Shown: in pieces, positions 16,418-25,500 of the stretch
How the letters are laid out: every line of letters begins with the position of its first letter
Numbering within the stretch: position 1 is the stretch's first letter
Assembly: GCF_003605195.1 (NCBI RefSeq)
Contig: NZ_QYOS01000025.1
Span: 62,001 to 126,000, forward strand
Origin: Aurantiacibacter odishensis
GTDB lineage: Bacteria; Pseudomonadota; Alphaproteobacteria; Sphingomonadales; Sphingomonadaceae
Direction of reading: 5' to 3'
DNA: 64,000 nucleotides
Notes under the pieces: model-generated
The model's input: only the letters and a program-made list of their open reading frames with translations
The model's database searches: none
What the model was told of the DNA's origin: nothing
Translations under genes and position numbers: made by a program

Positions 16418-17773
16418 ATGAGCGCAAAGATGCAGGATTCGCGGCCCCCGGCCAGCGATGTTTCCCCGTGGGTGGGTCTAGTCGGCCTGATCACGCTGCT
16501 GTCCTGCATCCTGCTTGCGCGCAGCTGGCCGGAAATCTGCGAGTTCATGGGCTGGGCAAACGATCGCGGGCGGCTATCCGGTCCCAACGCTGCGCTCGCA
16601 ACGATGGTGCTGACGGGCATAGCCATGGCGGCATGGTCGGTGCTGGTGGAAAAGGTCCACCGCAATCCCAGCACCGGCATAGACTGGTCGCGCCGCCGCC
16701 CGGTGTCAGAAGTGCTGGACGTGTCCACCACCAAGCTTGCCGGGCTGTGGGCCACGTGGTTCATCATCGGCGCGTTCTACATGCTGGGCCGCTGGTACTG
16801 GGACGGCAATTACCTGTTTGCGATGCAGGTCATCGGCTGGGCCGTGGTGCCCATGTTCGTCCTTTCCGTGCCCTACGTCATCTGGATCGACCGGGTGATG
16901 GTGAACCCGAAGGACCACTGCTGGCACTTCGGCGCCATGCTGGTGGGGCGCGAGGCGTGGGACGGCGAGCAGGTGAAGAAGCATTGGCGTGCCTGGATTA
17001 TCAAGGGGTTCTTCAGCGCCTTCATGATCGGCATCCTCGCGCCCGGTTTCGCCGCCGTCGTGGAAGCCAGTGGTGCGGACATCCTGAACGATCCGGTCCG
17101 TCTCGGCGTAACGCTGTTCGAGCTTCTGTTCGTGATCGACGTGCAGATCGGGACTGTCGGCTACCTGCTCACTCTCAGGCCGCTCGACGCCCACATTCGC
17201 AGCGGCAACCCCTTCCTTGCCGGATGGGTGGCCGCGCTGCTGTGCTATCCGCCGTTCGTCTATGGCATCATGGGCGAAGGCGGGATGATCCAGTATGAAT
17301 ACAACACCGCCGACTGGGCCTACTGGTTCGCAGGCAATACGCCGATGCTATACCTTTGGGCTGCGTGGCTGGTCTTCCTCACCGCTATCTACGCATGGGC
17401 GACGGTGGCTTTCGGCATTCGCTTTTCCAACCTCACCTATCGCGGCGTGATTACCAATGGGCCGTATCGCTACACGAGGCACCCGGCCTACCTTTCCAAG
17501 AATGCCTTCTGGTGGTTCTGCTACATGCCCTTCCTTGTCACCTCGGACACCATGACGGACGCGATCCGCAATACCGTGTTCCTGGGTGTGGTGAGCGTCA
17601 TCTACTACTGGCGGGCCCGCACGGAGGAGGCGCACCTGCTGGCTGAGGATCCGAAGTACCGCGAATACTACGACTGGATGCAGGAGAACGGCGTCATCAC
17701 GTCGCGTCTTGCGCGCCTGACCCGTCGGATGAACCCGCGAAAGGCCGATCCGGTGCCGCAACCGGCGGAGTAG
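16418..17773 (+). CDS. Multi-pass membrane protein with C-terminal isoprenylcysteine-methyltransferase-like domain
   Basis: A 451-residue protein with about nine or ten hydrophobic segments. The last 110 residues look like the ICMT/PEMT methyltransferase fold: NGPYRYTRHPAYLSKNAF, where RHPxY binds S-adenosylmethionine, and the terminal RTEEAHLLAEDPKYREYY signature with EE. The long N-terminal membrane region has no recognised domain. A lipid or small isoprenoid-like substrate is possible but not shown. It lies convergent with ubiA, four bases away. Confidence 0.7.
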   Translation: MSAKMQDSRPPASDVSPWVGLVGLITLLSCILLARSWPEICEFMGWANDRGRLSGPNAALATMVLTGIAMAAWSVLVEKVHRNPSTGIDWSRRRPVSEVLDVSTTKLAGLWATWFIIGAFYMLGRWYWDGNYLFAMQVIGWAVVPMFVLSVPYVIWIDRVMVNPKDHCWHFGAMLVGREAWDGEQVKKHWRAWIIKGFFSAFMIGILAPGFAAVVEASGADILNDPVRLGVTLFELLFVIDVQIGTVGYLLTLRPLDAHIRSGNPFLAGWVAALLCYPPFVYGIMGEGGMIQYEYNTADWAYWFAGNTPMLYLWAAWLVFLTAIYAWATVAFGIRFSNLTYRGVITNGPYRYTRHPAYLSKNAFWWFCYMPFLVTSDTMTDAIRNTVFLGVVSVIYYWRARTEEAHLLAEDPKYREYYDWMQENGVITSRLARLTRRMNPRKADPVPQPAE

Positions 17774-17777
17774 GTTA

Positions 17778-18704
17778 TCAGCCGCCCGCGTTGCCGACGA
17801 CGAAGCATGCAGCCGCCACCAGCGCGCCTGCATAGCGGTTCGAGCGGAAGCGGGTGAGCAGGTTCATCGGGTCGTCTCCGTCCAGCGTCACCACCTGCCA
17901 GCCAAGGTGCAGAGCTGCCGGGAGGAGTGCCAACAGCGCGATCCAATCGCCGCGCAATTGCCAGAAGGCCAGCGCCCAAAGCGCCACGGCAGCAGCATAG
18001 AAGCCCGCGACGCCCGGTTTCACCCTGTTGCCAAGCCGCAGGGCGGAGGACTTGATGCCGACCAGCGCATCATCCTCCCGATCCTGCATGGCGTAAATCG
18101 TGTCGTACCCCATGCACCAGAAGAAGGCACCCGCATACAGAGCCAGCATCACGCCGAGATTGTCTCCGCGCAGCGCAGTCCAGCCCACCAGCGCGCCCCA
18201 GGTGAAGACGAGGCCCAGCCACGCCTGTGGCCACCACGTAATCCGCTTCATGAAGGGATAGGCCGCCACCAGCGCAAGGCTGCCAAGCGCGACCAGCTGC
18301 GCCTCCCAGCGCAGTTGCAGCAGCACGATCAGGCCAACGCCGCACAGCGCCAGCAGCCAAATCCACGCCTGCTTTCGGCTCACCCTGCCGCTGGCGATGG
18401 GGCGATTGGCCGTGCGCGTCACGCTCTTGTCCAGGTCTCGGTCGACGATGTCGTTATAGACGCATCCCGCGCTCCGCATGGCGATGCTCCCCAGCAGGAA
18501 CCAAGCGACAAGCTGCCATTGCAGGCCGGCGCCCGCCAGCCAGGTGCCCCAGGCGCAGGGCCAGAACAGCAGCCACCACCCGATGGGCCTGTCGAACCGC
18601 GCCAGCAGGGCATAGTCGCGCGCGGGCTGCGGCAGGCGTTCGGCAAGCGACTTGTGCTCGCTGTCGGGCGTAACGGTTTCGGATTGGGCACGAGTGGGGG
18701 ACAT
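17778..18704 (-). CDS. ubiA: 4-hydroxybenzoate polyprenyltransferase
   Basis: Attaches the polyprenyl chain to 4-hydroxybenzoate in ubiquinone synthesis, in the inner membrane. The 308-residue protein has eight or nine helices and both aspartate motifs of the UbiA superfamily: NDIVDRDLD (84-92) and YDTIYAMQDREDD. The ATG at 18704 (MSPTRAQSET) gives normal length; the open frame continuing upstream runs antisense through rsmE and is not coding. The start is 39 bp from the divergent rsmE start. Confidence 0.93.
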   Translation of the reverse strand: MSPTRAQSETVTPDSEHKSLAERLPQPARDYALLARFDRPIGWWLLFWPCAWGTWLAGAGLQWQLVAWFLLGSIAMRSAGCVYNDIVDRDLDKSVTRTANRPIASGRVSRKQAWIWLLALCGVGLIVLLQLRWEAQLVALGSLALVAAYPFMKRITWWPQAWLGLVFTWGALVGWTALRGDNLGVMLALYAGAFFWCMGYDTIYAMQDREDDALVGIKSSALRLGNRVKPGVAGFYAAAVALWALAFWQLRGDWIALLALLPAALHLGWQVVTLDGDDPMNLLTRFRSNRYAGALVAAACFVVGNAGG

Positions 18705-18743
18705 GGCTTGCCTGTTAGCCGCGCTTGGCCCTAGTGGAAAGCC

Positions 18744-19523
18744 ATGCCCGCAACGCCCGCCTGGCCGCCCAAGTCTGCCCCGCGCCTTTTCGTGGAGAAC
18801 GGTCTTGCCGAAGGGCATGTGCTGTCCATCGACGGTCAGCAGGGGCACTATCTCGCCAAGGTCATGCGCGTGTCGCCCGGCGATGCCGTTATCCTGTGCG
18901 ACGACGTGACTGGCGAATGGCTCGCCGTGGTGGAGGGGGCGGGGAAGCGCGCCGTCTCGCTCACCGTCAGTGAAAAGCTGCGCGAGCGCGAGGCCGTGCC
19001 TGACTTCTGGCTGTGCCCTGCGCTCCTGAAGAAAGACCGTTTCGACATGGTGCTGGAAAAGGCGACCGAGCTTGGTGTCGCCGCCATTCACCCCGTCGTC
19101 ACGCGCCGCTGCGTGGCGGACAAGCTGAATCCGGACCGCGCCCGCACCATCGTGACCGAAGCGGCGGAACAGTGCGCCCGCACCGCCTTGCCCGCACTGG
19201 AAGCGCCGCGGAAGCTCGACGCCCTGTTGCGCGACTGGCCCACGGACCGCCTGCTGTTCTTCGCCGACGAGGAAGGCGGCAGGCCCGCGGCAGAGGCGTT
19301 CACCTTCACCAAGTACCCGGAACGCGGGGAGGGGGCGCACAAGGCTGCGATCCTCACCGGCCCCGAAGGCGGCTTCGACGATGCGGAGCGCGAGGCGATC
19401 CGCGCCCTTCCACAGGCCCGCCCGATCTCGCTGGGCCCCCGAATCCTTCGCGGAGAAACCGCTGCGCTTGCCGCAGTCGCCCTGTGGATGGGGCTGGCGG
19501 GCGACTGGGCTGGTGACGCCTGA
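18744..19523 (+). CDS. rsmE: 16S rRNA (uracil-1498-N3)-methyltransferase
   Basis: A 259-residue SPOUT-family methyltransferase that makes m3U1498 in 16S rRNA. The N-terminal RNA-binding barrel carries HYLAKVMRVSPGD. The C-terminal knot contains EKATELGV, the R-C/AEQ-AR block (TEAAEQCARTALP), the SAM loop ILTGPEGGFDDAE and the closing LGPRILRGETAA. Length and motifs are all standard. Confidence 0.95.
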   Translation: MPATPAWPPKSAPRLFVENGLAEGHVLSIDGQQGHYLAKVMRVSPGDAVILCDDVTGEWLAVVEGAGKRAVSLTVSEKLREREAVPDFWLCPALLKKDRFDMVLEKATELGVAAIHPVVTRRCVADKLNPDRARTIVTEAAEQCARTALPALEAPRKLDALLRDWPTDRLLFFADEEGGRPAAEAFTFTKYPERGEGAHKAAILTGPEGGFDDAEREAIRALPQARPISLGPRILRGETAALAAVALWMGLAGDWAGDA

Positions 19524-19583
19524 CCCGGGACATGGTCAATTTGCTGCTGGCTTCGGCGGCATGATCCGCTAGAGGCTGGCACC

Positions 19584-20969
19584 ATGAGCACGCGCAAGGC
19601 ATCCGAGGGGCAGGAGCCCGTGATCGAAAGCCGCGACCAGTTGGTCGCACCCATGCAGGCTGGCGAGAAGCCACGCGAGAAATGGCGCATTGGCACGGAG
19701 CACGAGAAGCTCGTCTTCAAGACTTCCGATTTCCACGCGCCTTCCTACGGCGAGGACGGCGGCATTCACGACATACTGATGTCGATGCGGCAGTTCGGGT
19801 GGGAGCCGGTGAAGGAACGGGGCCCGGACGGCACCGTCAACACCATCGCCATGAGCGGCAGCGATGGCACGATCAGCCTTGAACCTGCGGGCCAGCTTGA
19901 ACTGTCCGGCGCCCCGCTGGAAACGCTGCACCAGACCTGCGCCGAAACCGGCCGCCACCTCGACCAGTGCAAGCAGGTGGGCGAGGCCTGCGGCGTGGGC
20001 TTCCTAGGCCTCGGCATGTGGCCGGACAAGGCGCGCGAAGACCTGCCGATCATGCCCAAGCAGCGCTACGAGATCATGCGCAACCACATGCCGCGCGTAG
20101 GCAGCCTGGGCCTCGACATGATGCTGCGCACCTGCACAATCCAGGTGAACCTCGACTATTCGAGCGAGGCGGACATGGCGAAGAAGTTCCGTACCGGGCT
20201 CGCGCTGCAACCGCTCGCCACCGCGCTGTTCGCCAATTCGCCGTTTACGGAGGGCAAGCCCAACGGCTTCCTCTCCTATCGCAGCCACATCTGGTCCGAC
20301 ACTGATCCGCACCGCACCGGCATGCTGCCTTTCGTGTTCGACGACGATTTCGGCTATGAACGCTACGTCGACTACATGCTCGATGTGCCGATGTACTTCG
20401 TCTACCGCGACGGCACCTACATCGATGCCGCCGGGCAGAGCTTCCGCGATTTCCTGATGGGCGAACTGCCCGCGCTGCCCGGCGAGAAGCCGACTGCCAG
20501 CGACTGGGAGGATCACCTGTCCACCGCTTTTCCCGAAGTGCGGCTGAAAAGTTTCCTCGAAATGCGCGGTGCCGATGGCGGGCCGTGGAACCGAATCTGC
20601 GCGCTGCCCGCGCTGTGGGTGGGGCTGCTGTATGATGACAGCGCGCTCGAAGCCGCCTGGGACCTGGTGAAGGGCTGGACGATGGAAGAGCGCGAGCACC
20701 TGCGCAATGCCGTGCCGGCGCAGGCGCTCGACGCGCCGCTACCGCGCGGCGGAACCCTGCGCGACCTTGCGCGCCACGTTCTCGACATTGCGCACGACGG
20801 ACTGGTGGCGCGTGGCCGCCAGAACTCGATGGGCGACAACGAAAGCGGTTTCCTTGCTCCGCTCAAGGAGATCGTGGAGAGCGGCAGGGTGCCCGCTCAG
20901 CGCTTGCTGGACAAGTACCACGGCGAGTGGGGCGGCGACATTTCGCGCGTCTACGAAGAAGCCTTCTGA
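19584..20969 (+). CDS. gshA: Glutamate-cysteine ligase (plant/alphaproteobacterial type)
   Basis: First enzyme of glutathione synthesis, joining glutamate and cysteine with ATP. The 461-residue sequence belongs to the plant/alphaproteobacterial GCS2 group. It has KWRIGTEHEKLVF near residue 35, the ISLEPAGQLELSGAP nucleotide/glutamate block near 95, and the MMLRTCTIQVNLDY segment near 175. It is not closely followed by gshB here. With SoxR, YghU and EgtBD elsewhere, it shows a well-developed low-molecular-weight thiol system. Confidence 0.94.
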   Translation: MSTRKASEGQEPVIESRDQLVAPMQAGEKPREKWRIGTEHEKLVFKTSDFHAPSYGEDGGIHDILMSMRQFGWEPVKERGPDGTVNTIAMSGSDGTISLEPAGQLELSGAPLETLHQTCAETGRHLDQCKQVGEACGVGFLGLGMWPDKAREDLPIMPKQRYEIMRNHMPRVGSLGLDMMLRTCTIQVNLDYSSEADMAKKFRTGLALQPLATALFANSPFTEGKPNGFLSYRSHIWSDTDPHRTGMLPFVFDDDFGYERYVDYMLDVPMYFVYRDGTYIDAAGQSFRDFLMGELPALPGEKPTASDWEDHLSTAFPEVRLKSFLEMRGADGGPWNRICALPALWVGLLYDDSALEAAWDLVKGWTMEEREHLRNAVPAQALDAPLPRGGTLRDLARHVLDIAHDGLVARGRQNSMGDNESGFLAPLKEIVESGRVPAQRLLDKYHGEWGGDISRVYEEAF

Positions 20970-20985
20970 CGCCGCCCGATCGCCG

Positions 20986-21360
20986 TCAGGTGTAGCTGGC
21001 GACTTCGAACTCGATCCCGTCCCAGTCGAAGAAATAGAAGCTGGTAGGGCCCGGATCATAGGCGCCGTGGTTGAAAGGCTCCAGCCCTGCATCCCTGACT
21101 ACGCGCTCTGCCGCGTCGAGATCGTCGACCACGAAACCGACGTGGTTGAGCGGCTTGCCCTTCTCGCGCCGCTCGGCACCTTCGTCGTCGCTGTAAAGCG
21201 CGAGGTAGGTGTCTCGCTCGCCAAGGTGGATCGTACGACCGCCCAGTTTGGACGCCCCGCGCCAGCGTTCGTGCCAGCCCAGCAGTTTCGTGAACAGCGC
21301 CGCCGAACGCTCGGCATCGCTGACTGTGAGATTGACGTGTTCGATTCGACCTTGCGACAT
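20986..21360 (-). CDS. VOC-family (glyoxalase/bleomycin-resistance) protein, predicted SoxR target
   Basis: A 124-residue vicinal-oxygen-chelate protein with two beta-alpha-beta-beta-beta modules; it opens MSQGRIEHVNLTVSD and ends FDWDGIEFEVASY. Candidate metal ligands are His8, the His in LNHVGFVVDD and the C-terminal Glu. The ATG at 21360 is preceded by AAGGA. Its promoter region carries a SoxR box inside a 19-bp spacer (see 21445-21475), so it is probably induced by redox-cycling compounds. Detoxification or sequestration of a quinone-like compound is inference. Confidence 0.85.
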   Translation of the reverse strand: MSQGRIEHVNLTVSDAERSAALFTKLLGWHERWRGASKLGGRTIHLGERDTYLALYSDDEGAERREKGKPLNHVGFVVDDLDAAERVVRDAGLEPFNHGAYDPGPTSFYFFDWDGIEFEVASYT

Positions 21361-21444
21361 GATGGCAATTCCTTGTTCCAAGTTTCTGTTTCACAACGAG
21401 AACGTGGAGCCTGTGCAAGTCGTCCGCGAATCGCTGCTTGCCCT

Positions 21445-21475
21445 GTCATGCAACCTCAAGCTAAGTTGAGGTCAA
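21445..21475 (-). promoter_or_regulatory. SoxR-type promoter of the VOC gene
   Basis: On the minus strand, TTGACC (21475-21470) and CATGAC (21450-21445) are separated by 19 bp, the over-long spacing that MerR-family activators such as SoxR correct by distorting DNA. The spacer contains the operator dyad. The leader to the VOC ATG would be about 78 nt. Confidence 0.65.
21454..21471. promoter_or_regulatory. SoxR box
   Basis: CCTCAAGCTAAGTTGAGG matches 16 of 18 positions of the enterobacterial SoxR operator (CCTCAAGTTAACTTGAGG). It lies between the divergent VOC and soxR genes, 40 bp before the soxR start, so autoregulation is possible as well. Confidence 0.85.
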
Positions 21476-21510
21476 GCATTTGTGGAAATCGGGGATAGTG
21501 GGGACAAGTC

Positions 21511-21948
21511 TTGCAGGCGCAATTCATCAGCATCGGCCAGCTTTCGAAACGCACCGGCGTCGCGGTGTCCGCATTGCGGTTCTACGAGGATAAGGGCCTG
21601 CTCCACCCCTTGCGCAGCGGCGGCAATCAGCGGCGTTACTTGCGCAGCGACATTCGCCGCGTCAGCTTCGTTTTGATTGCGCAGAAACTGGGCCTTGGGC
21701 TGGCGGAGATCGAGGACCACCTCGCGCAGTTGCCCGAGGGCCGCAACCCCACGCTGACGGATTGGCAGAAGATCAGCCGCGCCATGCGTGAACAGATCGA
21801 CGAGAAGATCAAGCTTCTCAATCGCACGCGCAACCAGCTGGACCAGTGCATCGGCTGCGGCTGCCTGTCGCTGACGAAATGCCAGCTCTACAACAAGGAC
21901 GACAAGCTGGGCCTAAAAGGGCCGGGGCCGCGGGCGGTGCTGGATTAG
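21511..21948 (+). CDS. soxR: Redox-sensitive activator SoxR (MerR family)
   Basis: A 145-residue MerR-type regulator. The N-terminal helix-turn-helix starts SIGQLSKRTGVAVSALRFYE, followed by the dimerisation helix, then the [2Fe-2S] cluster motif C113-x2-C116-x-C118-x5-C124, identical in spacing to E. coli SoxR. Oxidation of the cluster activates transcription. TTG at 21511 is the start. Outside enterics SoxR usually controls small-molecule defence genes directly, with no soxS, and the neighbouring VOC gene with its SoxR box fits that. Confidence 0.95.
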   Translation: MQAQFISIGQLSKRTGVAVSALRFYEDKGLLHPLRSGGNQRRYLRSDIRRVSFVLIAQKLGLGLAEIEDHLAQLPEGRNPTLTDWQKISRAMREQIDEKIKLLNRTRNQLDQCIGCGCLSLTKCQLYNKDDKLGLKGPGPRAVLD

Positions 21949-21975
21949 CGCAGAAGGCTATTGCTGCACTGCGAA

Positions 21976-22003
21976 TTGACTCTCGTGTAAAAAGATAGAT
22001 TAT
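21976..22003 (+). promoter_or_regulatory. Predicted promoter of the secreted protein at 22104
   Basis: TTGACT (21976-21981) and GATTAT (21998-22003), matching five and four of six consensus bases, are spaced by 16 bp in a locally AT-rich gap. Initiation near 22010 would give a leader of about 95 nt. Confidence 0.5.
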
Positions 22004-22103
22004 TGCGCCTGCCAATGGGGGGCAGCCAGTTTCTGGATGGGTCGCCCGTCTCCCGGCGCTGCTGCGGTGAATTCCCGCCGCGGCTTCACAGGGGGACTCT
22101 GTC

Positions 22104-22550
22104 ATGAAGAATCTGATCAAACGCACTGCCGCTGCCGTTATCCTGGCTGCCGCGCTACCTGCCGCCGCGGCGGCACAGGACCAGCCGCTGCGGCCGGCCG
22201 AATATGTGGACGTAAGCGCGATCCACATCGATGACGGACACCAGCTCGAATATGCCAATCACCTTGCCAGCATGTGGCGCAGTTCGATGGATTTCCAGGT
22301 CGAGCAGGGTTGGATCGACAGCTACGAAATTCTTGCCAACACCTACGCCCGCGACGGCGAGCCGGACCTCTATCTGCTCGTGCGCTACTCCGAATGGCCG
22401 TCTACCGAGGATGGCGAGGCGCGCGGCGAGGCCATGCGTGCACATATGCAGATGACGAGAGAACAGATGCAGCAGGCATCGGCCGGCCGCGCGGAATACC
22501 GGCGCGTGGGCAGCGACATGCTGCTGCGCCGCCTCGTCTGGAACGACTGA
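22104..22550 (+). CDS. Exported protein of unknown function
   Basis: A 148-residue protein with a clear signal peptide (MKNLIKRTAAAVILAAALPA, cleavage after AAAAAQ near 25). The mature part is mixed, begins QPLRPAEYVDVSAIHIDDGHQLEY and is rich in Glu, Met and Arg towards the end. Its layout loosely resembles NIPSNAP/dimeric alpha-beta-barrel folds, but I cannot support that. AGGGGGAC precedes the ATG. It has its own predicted promoter and a strong terminator, so it is probably monocistronic. Confidence 0.65.
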   Translation: MKNLIKRTAAAVILAAALPAAAAAQDQPLRPAEYVDVSAIHIDDGHQLEYANHLASMWRSSMDFQVEQGWIDSYEILANTYARDGEPDLYLLVRYSEWPSTEDGEARGEAMRAHMQMTREQMQQASAGRAEYRRVGSDMLLRRLVWND

Positions 22551-22570
22551 TTTACCCGTTTCACAGGGGG

Positions 22571-22597
22571 AAGGGGCGCCGTTTTCGGCGCCCCTTT
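22571..22597. terminator. Bidirectional terminator between the secreted-protein gene and smc
   Basis: AAGGGGCGCCG (22571-22581) pairs with CGGCGCCCCTT (22586-22596), eleven perfect pairs with a TTTT loop. It has T runs on both strands and serves the rightward gene and the leftward smc, which ends 2 bp away. The arms resemble the terminator at 38008-38037. Confidence 0.85.
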
Positions 22598-22598
22598 A

Positions 22599-25500
22599 TC
22601 ATTCGGCTGCCATCGCTTCCGCTTCGCCCAGGTCCACACTGACCAAGCGAGAGACGCCGCGTTCCACCATCGTCACGCCGAACAGGCGGTGCATGCGGCT
22701 CATGGTCACGGCGTTGTGGGTTACGATCAGGTAGCGGGTCTTGGTATCGCGGTTCATCGCGTCCAGCAGGTCGCAGAAGCGTTCGATATTGGCGTCGTCC
22801 AGCGGGGCATCCACCTCGTCCAACACGCAGATGGGGGCGGGGTTCGTCAGGAACAGGGCGAAGATCAGCGCCGTGGCGGTGAGCGCCTGTTCGCCGCCTG
22901 ACAGCAGGCTTAGCGACTGGAGCCGTTTGCCCGGCGGCTGAGCGTAGATCTCCAGGCCCGCTTCCAGCGGATCGTCGCTGTCCACCAGCGCAAGGTGCGC
23001 CTGACCGCCGTCGAACAGGCGGGCGAACAGCTTGCGGAAATGTCCGTCGACTTCCTCGAACGCCTTGCGCAGCCGCTCGCGACCCTCGCGATTGAGATTG
23101 CCGATGGAGCCGCGCAGGCGCGCGACGGCTTCGGCCAGTTCGGCCTGTTCGGCGGCACTTGCACCATGCTCGGCCTCGATCCGCTCCAGTTCGTCGGCAG
23201 CGACGAGGTTGACCGGCCCGATCCGCTCCCGGCTGGCGGTGAGGCGGTCCATTTCCTCGCTCTCGGCGGCGGAGTCTTTCACGCTTCCTTCGTCGAATTC
23301 GAACTTTGTCGGGAGCAACGGAGGCGGCGACTGGAAGCGCTCGCCCGAAAGCCGCGCCATTTCCTCGCGGCGCTGTTCCTCGTTCTCCGCGCGCGTAGCC
23401 AGCGTGGCGCGCGTCTCACGTGCGGCGGAGAGCGTTTCGTTGACGTCGTTCAGCCTCGCATCGGCGGCGCGGGCCTGTTCCTCGGCCTCGCGCACGGCGG
23501 TCTCGGCCTTGGCCAGTTCCTCGCCCAACCGCGCGCGCACGGCCTCGCCGCCCTCGATTTCCTTCATCAGCCCGGCCGGCTTGGCGGCGATCACGGCGCG
23601 CTCCTCGGCGATCTCCTCGAACCGGGCTTCCATGCCGGCAAGGCGGTTCGCTGCATCGCCTGCGCGGGCCTGCCAGGCGGCCATGTCCTTGCGCTGCGTG
23701 GCGACACGCTCGCGCGAAACGGCCAGCGCCTGGTCGTGCGAAGCGAGCGCTGCAGCGGCGGACTGGGCGGCCTCGCGCGCGGCCTCGTTCTTGGCGCGGG
23801 CGGCTTCCAATGCGGCGCGGCCGCTTTCGGGATCGGGCAGGTCGGCTTTCCTCGCCTTGGCGGCTTCGAGGTCGGCGAGTGCCGCTGCCTTCTGCTCGTC
23901 CAGGTCCTTGCCGCTAGTCGCCAGTTCCTCGCGCCGGGCGGCCAGGCGTTCGCGGCGCGCCTCCGCCTGATCGAGCGCGCGCAGAGCCTGCCGCTCGGCT
24001 TCGGACGCCTCGTTGATACCGCGCTCCTGCGCCACCAGGTCGCGCTGGAGGTCGGAGAGTTCCGCCTGTGCTGTGTCCTGAGCCAAGGTCGCTGTCTCGA
24101 CAGCCTCGCGCAGCACGGGCAATTCACCTTCTAGCGCCGTAAAACGGTTGTCCGCTTCCAGACGCGCAGCCTCCGCAGCGCCTTCGCCGCGGGCGACGAA
24201 ACCGTCCCAGCGGCGCAGGAACCCGTCCTTCGTCACCAGCCACTCGCCAGGCTTGAGGTTGCGCCCGTCATCTGTGTCGACCACGTGCACCAGCGCCAGC
24301 CGCGCGGCGAGTTCCTGCGGGCAATTGCGCACGTGCGCAGCAAGACTGTCGGCGACGGGGGAGGGAGGCTTCGAGCCTGTCCAGTAGCGACCTTCCGCCT
24401 TGGCATCGGGCGAACCCAGCGGTGCCTTGGCATCGCGGCCAAGCGCAGCAGCCAACGCGCGCTCGTATCCGGGCTGCGCCGACACGCGGTCGAGCGCGGC
24501 GGGCAAGCCATGGTCTCCCTTCTTCTGCCGCTCGCGCGCTTCGCGGTCGCGCTTCAGCGCCTGCCATTCGCGCTCCACGCCTGCGAGCTCGGCGCGGGCG
24601 GTGGATAGCTGCGAGGCGGCCTCGTCGCGCGTGGCGGCGAGTTCATCCTTGCGGGCGCGGGCCTGTTCCAGCCCCTCGCGCAGCTGCGCCAGCCGCGCTG
24701 CGGCCTTCTCGGCGCTCTTCTGCGCAGCGGTAACGTCCTCCTCGGGATCGCTTTCGCCCAGAAGCGCCGCGCGCTGATCCTCCAGCCGCCGGGCCTCGGC
24801 TTCCAGCCGGTCCACGCGTGACTGCGCCTGCGAAATCTCCGCCTCGGCGACGCGCCATTCGGCCTCGACACCGGCGTGGTCTGCCGTGGCCTTGGCCAGC
24901 GCGAGTTCCGCCTTGCGCCCCTCGCTCTCCGCCTTGTCGACGGCCTTGGCGATATCGGGGCGGTTTGCCTCGTCCGCCACCAGCGCCTTCGCGCCCTTGT
25001 CGAGCGCGGATTCCAGCTCTTTCAGGGCATTGGCGGCATCGCGCGTCATGCGGTCCGCGTCGATCTTGTCTTCCTCGAGGCGCGATTTCTGCCGGTCGAG
25101 GTCTTTAAGGCGCTGCTCTGCCGCTTCCAGCTGGCTGGCGAGGGCCGCCATGCGGTGCCCGTGGGCGCTGGCATCGTCGCGCCGGTCGGCCAGTTCGTCA
25201 CGCAGTTCGTGGAGCTTTTCCGCGAGGGCCGCCTGCGTCTTCTGGGCCTCCTTCGCGGCGGCCTGCGCCTCGGCTACCGCCTCGTCAGCGCCCTTTGCCT
25301 GCCTGCGCGCCGCATCTGCTGCAGCGGCGGCATCGCGCCAGCGGGCGAAGACCAACCGCGCCTCGGCCACGCGGATCTGGTCCGACAGGGCCTTGTAGCG
25401 CTCTGCCTGCTTGGCCTGCCGCCTGAGCGAACCGATCTGCGAATCGAGGCTCGACATCAGGTCTTCGAGCCGCTCGAGGTTCTTCTCCGTGCTGCGCAGC

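Noticed and set aside
18705-19340. Extension of the ubiA frame through rsmE
   Set aside because: The upstream part is antisense to a complete rsmE. The ATG at 18704 gives normal UbiA length and start.
22995-24134. Long open frame antisense to smc
   Set aside because: It mirrors the high-GC codon structure of smc. The smc reading frame is continuous and full-length with all motifs, and the antisense translation is low complexity with no domain.
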